From Promethearchaeota archaeon (GTDB lineage Archaea; Asgardarchaeota; Lokiarchaeia; Sigynarchaeales; SOKP01): 9,775 nt of DNA. Below the pieces are notes generated by a model. The model saw nothing but the letters and a program-made list of their open reading frames with translations. It was not told the DNA's origin and made no database searches. The stretch is taken from contig JABXKC010000059.1 of NCBI GenBank assembly GCA_013375495.1, forward strand, positions 1 through 9,775, read 5' to 3'. The translations under genes were made by a program, and so were the position numbers. This document shows positions 6,269 to 9,775 of the stretch, in pieces. Numbering within the stretch: position 1 is the first letter of the stretch; every line of letters starts with the position of its first letter.

Positions 6269-6277
6269 AAAAAAAAA
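6266..6277 (-). terminator. T12 tract inside the operon after the URO-D gene
   Basis: Twelve A residues on the + strand give a T12 run in the transcript, only 6 bases past the URO-D stop at 6284. By archaeal rules this could terminate part of the transcripts, so that corrinoid protein and URO-D protein are made in excess over the two downstream enzymes. Confidence 0.4.
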
Positions 6278-6283
6278 TTGTGT

Positions 6284-7486
6284 TTATGCTAGTATTTCTG
6301 GAGATACGTTTTTTTTCCATTCCTGAAATGATTCCCGTTTCGGCAACTCGAATTTGATGTCATCAAGGTTATCGGCTATAGGTAGACGACCATATGTATG
6401 TGTGGCGACAATTGCAGCGTGTATATGATCAGTCGGGGTATCAGCAGGGATATTTGCACAAAACATTGTCAAGTTATGATCTCTTGCAAAAGCGTCGATG
6501 AAACGCTTAACGTTATCCACAATTTTCTCCACTGGTCCATCCCGTAGCATGCGACCATTCAACCCAGCTGTGACTGTGGGTTTATTACCCTCTTCTAGAA
6601 ACTTTTTTGTATACTCTAACACTGCGTCTAAAGGGTATTCATGCCAGCGTCCCATAGCTAAAAATAAAGAAGGTAAACCTCCTTGACTTGCTATTTCGAC
6701 GTCAAATGAATCGTGTAGTATTTTTTTATCGAATTTTTCCAATCGTTCCTCGCAGTAATCGCCGCTAACATTCATAGCCATTAAGCCAAATTTTTTTGCC
6801 TTTTCTGTTATTCGCTGATTATAAGGTACAACCCACTCCTGCATCTCCTCTGGAGATAAATTAGGGACGCAAGCCCAAGCATCAGCACCTATAGCCATCA
6901 TAACACCAGCATCTTCGTTCTGAACCTTAAGATAAGGCTCTAATACATCGTCGACAATGAAAGTATATAATTCATGGGCGAATTCTGGTTGCTTTCTCAT
7001 GAATTTTATTAATCTTGGATATGAACATAGTCCAACAGCTAAACTAAAGGGAGAACAGAAAATTCCTTGGACAGTTCCATACTCCATGTTTAATGCTACG
7101 CTTTCTAAAGCGTAGGGAAGCCTTCCATCTTTACGCCAATCAACTTCTTTTTTCCTAAGTTTAGCTAAGTCTTCTGGTTTTTTAATAAGGGTGTCACGAA
7201 AATCGATCGTTGGCATAGAGTTTTCACCGTAAACCATTTTACCCCCCAATGCTTCAACTTCATAATTGTAAGCATCAGCAAAACCTAAACATGAATCCAT
7301 CTCGTAATAATTTGCTACATTAACCGAAGTCTTAATCAGACACTTTGCATCGTAATAAAATTCTTTGGCTGCAACCTTGGCAACAGTCATAGCATGGTCA
7401 TGCATCTGAGCAGCAATTGGAATCCACTGCTCATCCTCACCCTCCCCAGCAAAAAAACTAGCTAATCCTACTCTTTCCTCAGGCAT
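6284..7486 (-). CDS. mtoB: URO-D-fold corrinoid methyltransferase, probable O-demethylase component
   Basis: This 400-residue protein belongs to the uroporphyrinogen decarboxylase (URO-D)/MtaA superfamily. Its features include GADAWACVPNLSPEEMQEW (200-218) followed by V-V-P-Y-N-Q-R-I, the usual 'lSPe...vvPy' segment, a C-terminal SFDVEIASQGG (260-270), TVTAGLNGRML (304-314) and a conserved tail, NIPADTPTDHIHAAIVATHTYGR (345-367, spoken of as N-I-P-A-D to Y-G-R). The HxC zinc motif of MtaA/MtbA is absent: the matching place reads MNVSGDYC (238-245). Cys245, His258 and Cys344 remain possible zinc ligands. It would transfer the substrate methyl to Co(I) of the corrinoid protein encoded just upstream. 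The partner set matches MtoB/MtvB O-demethylases, so methoxylated aromatics are the best guess, but the substrate is not proved. GGAGGTGG (7500-7493), lying in the end of the previous gene, serves as ribosome site; only one base separates stop and start. The + frame at 6498-6686 is a shadow. Confidence 0.8.
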   Translation of the reverse strand: MPEERVGLASFFAGEGEDEQWIPIAAQMHDHAMTVAKVAAKEFYYDAKCLIKTSVNVANYYEMDSCLGFADAYNYEVEALGGKMVYGENSMPTIDFRDTLIKKPEDLAKLRKKEVDWRKDGRLPYALESVALNMEYGTVQGIFCSPFSLAVGLCSYPRLIKFMRKQPEFAHELYTFIVDDVLEPYLKVQNEDAGVMMAIGADAWACVPNLSPEEMQEWVVPYNQRITEKAKKFGLMAMNVSGDYCEERLEKFDKKILHDSFDVEIASQGGLPSLFLAMGRWHEYPLDAVLEYTKKFLEEGNKPTVTAGLNGRMLRDGPVEKIVDNVKRFIDAFARDHNLTMFCANIPADTPTDHIHAAIVATHTYGRLPIADNLDDIKFELPKRESFQEWKKNVSPEILA

Positions 7487-7487
7487 T

Positions 7488-8147
7488 TTAAGCCACCTCC
7501 AAAGGTTTTTCCATTAGTTTTTTAGCTTTTTCTACTGCATCAAATGCATCTTTTCCCCAAGCGTCAGCTCCGATTTCGTCTGCAAATTCTTGGGTTATAG
7601 GCACTCCACCAATTATTACCCTAACTTTGTCGCGAATTCCACTATTTTGTAGCGATGTGATAACCTCTTTCATATCAAGCATAGTCGTTGTCATATAACA
7701 GCCTAAACCTAATATATCAGGATTATGTTCTTTTACTTTTTCTACAAATGTTGCTACCGGCGTATCTTCTCCAATATCTATAACCTCAAATCCACCGCTC
7801 CTTAACATAGCTTTAACCATTAATTTACCTAAAGTGTGCATGTCTCCTGCTACAGTGCCAATCACAACTTTTCCTGTTGCGCCATAATCCTCAGACGATA
7901 ATCGGGGTTCAATAACTTCCATTGCCAATCTAAAGGCTTCTGCGCTCATCACAATATCAGGCTGGAAATATTCGTTGCGTTTCCATTTTTCTCCTGCTTC
8001 TTGAATTCCGGGAACGATCCCTTCATTCATTATATTGATTGCTGTAGTACCATTATCGAGAGCCTTCTGGGCTAAATCAAGAGCCAAGTCGTCATCTCCT
8101 GTTAATACTGCTTCTTTTAAATCGTTTAAAATAGTTGTTTCAGTCAT
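7488..8147 (-). CDS. mtoC: Corrinoid (B12-binding) methyl-carrier protein
   Basis: This 219-residue methyl carrier resembles MtbC, MttC, MtvC and MtoC. Residues 1-88 form the helical cap domain (N-E-G-I-V-P-G-I-Q-E-A-G-E-K-W, then Y-F-Q-P-D-I-V-M-S-A-E-A). Residues 92-215 form the Rossmann-like cobalamin domain. D-M-H-T-L-G at 102-107 is the DxHxxG motif, with His104 as lower cobalt ligand. G-L-G-C-Y-M-T-T-T at 147-155 and IIGGVPITQEFADEIGADAW at 178-197 complete the binding site. It is the first gene of the operon, with the strongest ribosome site in the window (AGGAGGA, 6 bases before the ATG), which suits a carrier needed in larger amounts. It sits next to the URO-D methyltransferase, its likely methyl donor enzyme. 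The family is certain; the Mto symbol depends on the cluster. Confidence 0.92.
   Translation of the reverse strand: MTETTILNDLKEAVLTGDDDLALDLAQKALDNGTTAINIMNEGIVPGIQEAGEKWKRNEYFQPDIVMSAEAFRLAMEVIEPRLSSEDYGATGKVVIGTVAGDMHTLGKLMVKAMLRSGGFEVIDIGEDTPVATFVEKVKEHNPDILGLGCYMTTTMLDMKEVITSLQNSGIRDKVRVIIGGVPITQEFADEIGADAWGKDAFDAVEKAKKLMEKPLEVA
7493..7500 (-). promoter_or_regulatory. Ribosome binding site of the URO-D gene inside the corrinoid gene
   Basis: GGAGGTGG overlaps the last codons (L-E-V-A) of the corrinoid protein gene, 6 bases before the ATG at 7486. It fixes that start and points to coupled translation of the two partner proteins. Confidence 0.7.
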
Positions 8148-8153
8148 AATAAA

Positions 8154-8160
8154 TCCTCCT
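8154..8160 (-). promoter_or_regulatory. Strong Shine-Dalgarno site of the corrinoid protein gene
   Basis: On the - strand this reads AGGAGGA, 6 bases before the ATG at 8147. The regulator genes in the window lack such a site, so the operon's first gene is clearly set for high translation. Confidence 0.75.
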
Positions 8161-8220
8161 TTTTAGTAAAATTTTCTTTAAAAAATATAATGATAACATT
8201 TATATTTTTGATAACTTCAC

Positions 8221-8228
8221 TTATATAA
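8221..8228 (-). promoter_or_regulatory. TATA box of the methyltransferase operon
   Basis: The - strand reads AGAAAAG then TTATATAAG, a purine-rich BRE-like stretch and TATA box. Start would fall near 8199, leaving a leader of about 50 bases. The direct TGATAAC repeats lie at and just downstream of that start, where a repressor could act. A second, weaker TATA-like stretch (AAATATAAA) lies at about 8207-8200. Confidence 0.5.
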
Positions 8229-8240
8229 CTTTTCTATGAA

Positions 8241-8262
8241 AAAACTTTTTTTAGGTTTAAAA
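8241..8262. promoter_or_regulatory. Operator-like motif upstream of the operon TATA box
   Basis: The 22 bases begin AAAACTTTTT and end GTTTAAAA, and match 8472-8493 at 19 of 22 positions. The site lies 13 bases upstream of the operon TATA box, outside the polymerase path, where archaeal activators such as TrmBL1 bind. Binding by the adjacent TrmB-like protein is an inference. Confidence 0.45.
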
Positions 8263-8466
8263 TGCAGAAATAGTTATATTATAAGTTTTAATTTTTGAAA
8301 AAAAGGATTAGTCTTCTACATTAGAAATCGCCTATGATTTTAAAATCCAATTAATAGTAATGTTTTAAATCGGATCAAGTCATTTAAAAAAAAATACAAC
8401 TCTCAAATTTTAAATCATCCTGGATAAGATTAAAAAATAATTACGAATTAACTCAACTTTGTATAT

Positions 8467-8493
8467 TTTATAAAACTTTTTAAAAGTTTAAAA
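8467..8493 (+). promoter_or_regulatory. TATA box of the TrmB-like gene overlapped by a palindromic operator
   Basis: TTTATAAAA (8467-8475) is the TATA box. A perfect 8-base inverted repeat, AAACTTTT (8473-8480) and AAAAGTTT (8482-8489) around one T, overlaps its right edge and extends to the expected start near 8495. Binding there would block transcription, which suits autorepression. The mRNA leader would be only about ten bases, and no Shine-Dalgarno sequence is present. Confidence 0.5.
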
Positions 8494-8506
8494 ATAGTTG
8501 ATATAA

Positions 8507-9397
8507 ATGTCAGACTCTCTAATTAAAGAACTAAATAGCTTTCTAAAAAGCGCTAATCTTTCTAGCTACGAAACTAGTGCTTATCTTACTTTATTAAAAA
8601 GCGATACTTTAACCGCGCGCGATATAAGTAAAAAATCTAATGTACCTGTAGGAAGAATTTACGAAATCCTCCAAGAATTAAAACTTAAAGGAATGATTGA
8701 AGTTCAAAATTCACGCCCAAAGTATTATAAATCTTTACCATTTAATCTCGCCCTTCAAAATTTAATTTCCCATATAATTTACATTAACCAGAGGAAAATC
8801 TCGTACCTGTACGAAAAAGCAAGAAATCTGGAATCACATATTTATAATTCAGATACTTTTTTTAAACCGGTGTCAGCATCAACTTTTTGGTCTACTGAAT
8901 TCAATTTGAATTCTATTATATCGTTACTTGTTAAAGAATCCAGAGATTTAAAAGAAGAATTACTTGCAACGAGTATATTAAACGATAATATTATTGATTT
9001 AATATCCATTGGAAAACCATATTTTCAAGAACTTCGTAAAGCTTTAAGTCGGGGAGTGGAAATAAAATATATTTGGAGTTCTGAACCAGACAAAGGCAAA
9101 TCCTCTACCCTGGCTCAAAAAAATAAGCATCAAGCAACTTACGAAGAATTGAAAAGAAGATTAAAGGATGTTTTTAATCTTTCAGATGAAATTGAAGGAT
9201 TTAAACTAAAATTTCTCCCAAGGCAAATTCCTACTAATTTTAATGTTTTCGATAGCAGAAGAGTTATAATTAAAATGCAAAATCCTTTAAAAACCTCAGA
9301 AATCTTGTCGGTAATGAACGTGTTAGATCCAGATTTAGCTACAGAACTTAGAAAAACCTTTTTTAATTTATGGGATTATGAGTCAAATATATTCTAA
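8507..9397 (+). CDS. TrmB-family transcriptional regulator
   Basis: This 296-residue protein has an N-terminal winged helix-turn-helix of TrmB type. Residues 16-33 (A-N-L-S-S-Y-E-T-S-A-Y-L-T-L-L) are followed by TARDISKKSNVPVGRIYEIL (36-55) and a wing with K-G-M-I-E-V-Q and R-P-K-Y-Y-K (61-75). A helix at 84-112 (coiled-coil dimer segment) follows. The C-terminal effector-like domain (about 125-290) includes L-S-R-G-V-E-I-K-Y-I-W (180-190) and V-F-D-S-R-R-V-I-I-K (248-257), a pattern of the TrmB C-terminal/PLD-like region. TrmB proteins are archaeal repressor-activators, best known for sugar control. Here the divergent methyltransferase operon and the shared 22-base motif suggest it senses a substrate of that pathway. 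The effector is unknown. The gene has no Shine-Dalgarno sequence. Confidence 0.88.
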   Translation: MSDSLIKELNSFLKSANLSSYETSAYLTLLKSDTLTARDISKKSNVPVGRIYEILQELKLKGMIEVQNSRPKYYKSLPFNLALQNLISHIIYINQRKISYLYEKARNLESHIYNSDTFFKPVSASTFWSTEFNLNSIISLLVKESRDLKEELLATSILNDNIIDLISIGKPYFQELRKALSRGVEIKYIWSSEPDKGKSSTLAQKNKHQATYEELKRRLKDVFNLSDEIEGFKLKFLPRQIPTNFNVFDSRRVIIKMQNPLKTSEILSVMNVLDPDLATELRKTFFNLWDYESNIF

Positions 9398-9775
9398 ATC
9401 CTTCCAAAGGTCAAAATCTATAAAATTTCATCATTGAATTCAATATTATCTCTTTACTTTTTAAATTACAGAACTTCTATGTCAATTATGATAAATTTAG
9501 GATAGAGAAACTAAAGGAACTACTTATCTACCATATCTTTAGTTAAGAAAGGGTATATTAGGGCAATTGGAGGAAGGGATAAAATTAAATACCCTATTAA
9601 CATCTCCATTAAAATTGTTATTTAGACCTAATGTTATAAACTCCTTTTTTTTACTTTCGTTACACGAAAAATAATTAACTCTTATTTTAGAGCTTATAAC
9701 TCTATAAGGTTTCGGATTTGAGGTTCCTAAATGATTACCTAAGCCTAAATTGGGTTAGCATATATGAGAAGCGCA
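9398..9775. other. Gene-free region at the right edge
   Basis: I see no convincing gene here. The stretch holds a 12-base palindrome, ATTGAATTCAAT (9433-9444), the third copy of the dispersed repeat, a T run near 9643 followed by a short hairpin (TTTCG-N5-CGAAA), another short inverted repeat (TAGAG-N7-CTCTA near 9690), and an imperfect hairpin near 9739-9757. An ATG at 9764 opens a frame (M-R-S-A) that runs off the edge; it may be a gene start, but there is too little to judge. Confidence 0.5.
9507..9575 (+). repeat. Dispersed stem-loop repeat, copy 3
   Basis: GAAACTAAAGGAACTA is followed by CTTATCTA (9523-9530) and TAGTTAAG (9540-9547), the same stem-loop as at 2881-2942 with one arm mismatch, then AAAGGGTATATTAGGG. 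It lies about 110 bases after the stop of the TrmB-like gene and has the same orientation as the other two copies. The distance of more than 6.5 kb from copy 2 shows that the element is dispersed, not a local duplication. Confidence 0.65.

Larger units (their letters stand above)
8148..8506. other. Divergent control region between the methyltransferase operon and the TrmB-like gene
   Basis: This gene-free, very AT-rich region of 359 bases holds, from left to right, the AGGAGGA ribosome site, two direct TGATAAC repeats (8191-8197 and 8209-8215), a - strand TATA box, a 22-base motif at 8241-8262, about 200 bases with nothing I can name, and the + strand TATA box overlapped by a matching 22-base motif at 8472-8493. 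Confidence 0.7.

Noticed and set aside
6498..6686. 62-codon + strand frame opposite the URO-D gene
   Set aside because: It is antisense to a well supported enzyme gene, and no promoter or ribosome site is present.
9596..9775. Possible tRNA or structured RNA at the right edge because of several short hairpins
   Set aside because: No T-loop-like GGTTCRA with matching arm and no acceptor stem could be found; the hairpins are short and AT-rich.

Overview
The window looks like a piece of an AT-rich archaeal chromosome. The evidence is a TrmB-type regulator, an MtrH-family methyltransferase, archaeal TATA-like boxes upstream of most genes, regulator genes without Shine-Dalgarno sequences (leaderless or short-leader style), and poly-T stretches after genes. 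The low GC content, the several ArsR paralogs and a bacterial-style corrinoid demethylation set in an apparently non-methanogen context would fit an Asgard archaeon (Lokiarchaeia-like), but that assignment is an inference from style, not from a marker gene.

Left part (1-2900): three ArsR-family regulators lie on the + strand. They are the C-terminal end of one entering from the left edge (2-115), a complete one (190-555) and another complete one (1886-2284). Between the last two, on the - strand, is a QueG-like double [4Fe-4S] protein gene (884-1714) broken by a single in-frame TAA. A near-identical promoter/operator-like element occurs upstream of the second complete ArsR gene and again, with no gene behind it, at 685-710. 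A small single-pass membrane protein (2480-2875) of unknown function follows. A dispersed stem-loop repeat flanks it on both sides and recurs at 9507-9575.

Right part (3028-9397): a - strand cluster encodes, in transcription order, a corrinoid protein (7488-8147), a URO-D-fold methyltransferase (6284-7486), an MtrH-like methyltransferase (5314-6216), a [2Fe-2S]-ASKHA reductive activator of corrinoid proteins (3512-5305) and an SCP2-domain protein (3028-3417). A TrmB-like regulator (8507-9397) is divergent from it.

The four enzymes make up a complete corrinoid methyl-transfer system of the MtoABCD/MtvABCD (aromatic O-demethylase) type. The URO-D protein would move a methyl group from a substrate, most likely a methoxylated aromatic, to Co(I) on the corrinoid protein. 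The MtrH-like protein would pass it on to tetrahydromethanopterin or tetrahydrofolate, and the ASKHA protein would re-reduce Co(II) that forms by accident. The SCP2 protein may bind a hydrophobic ligand. A 22-base motif with 19 matches sits upstream of the TATA box of this operon and again overlapping the TATA box of the TrmB-like gene. This suggests a regulator that represses itself and acts on the operon. No tRNA, rRNA, CRISPR array or insertion sequence was seen.
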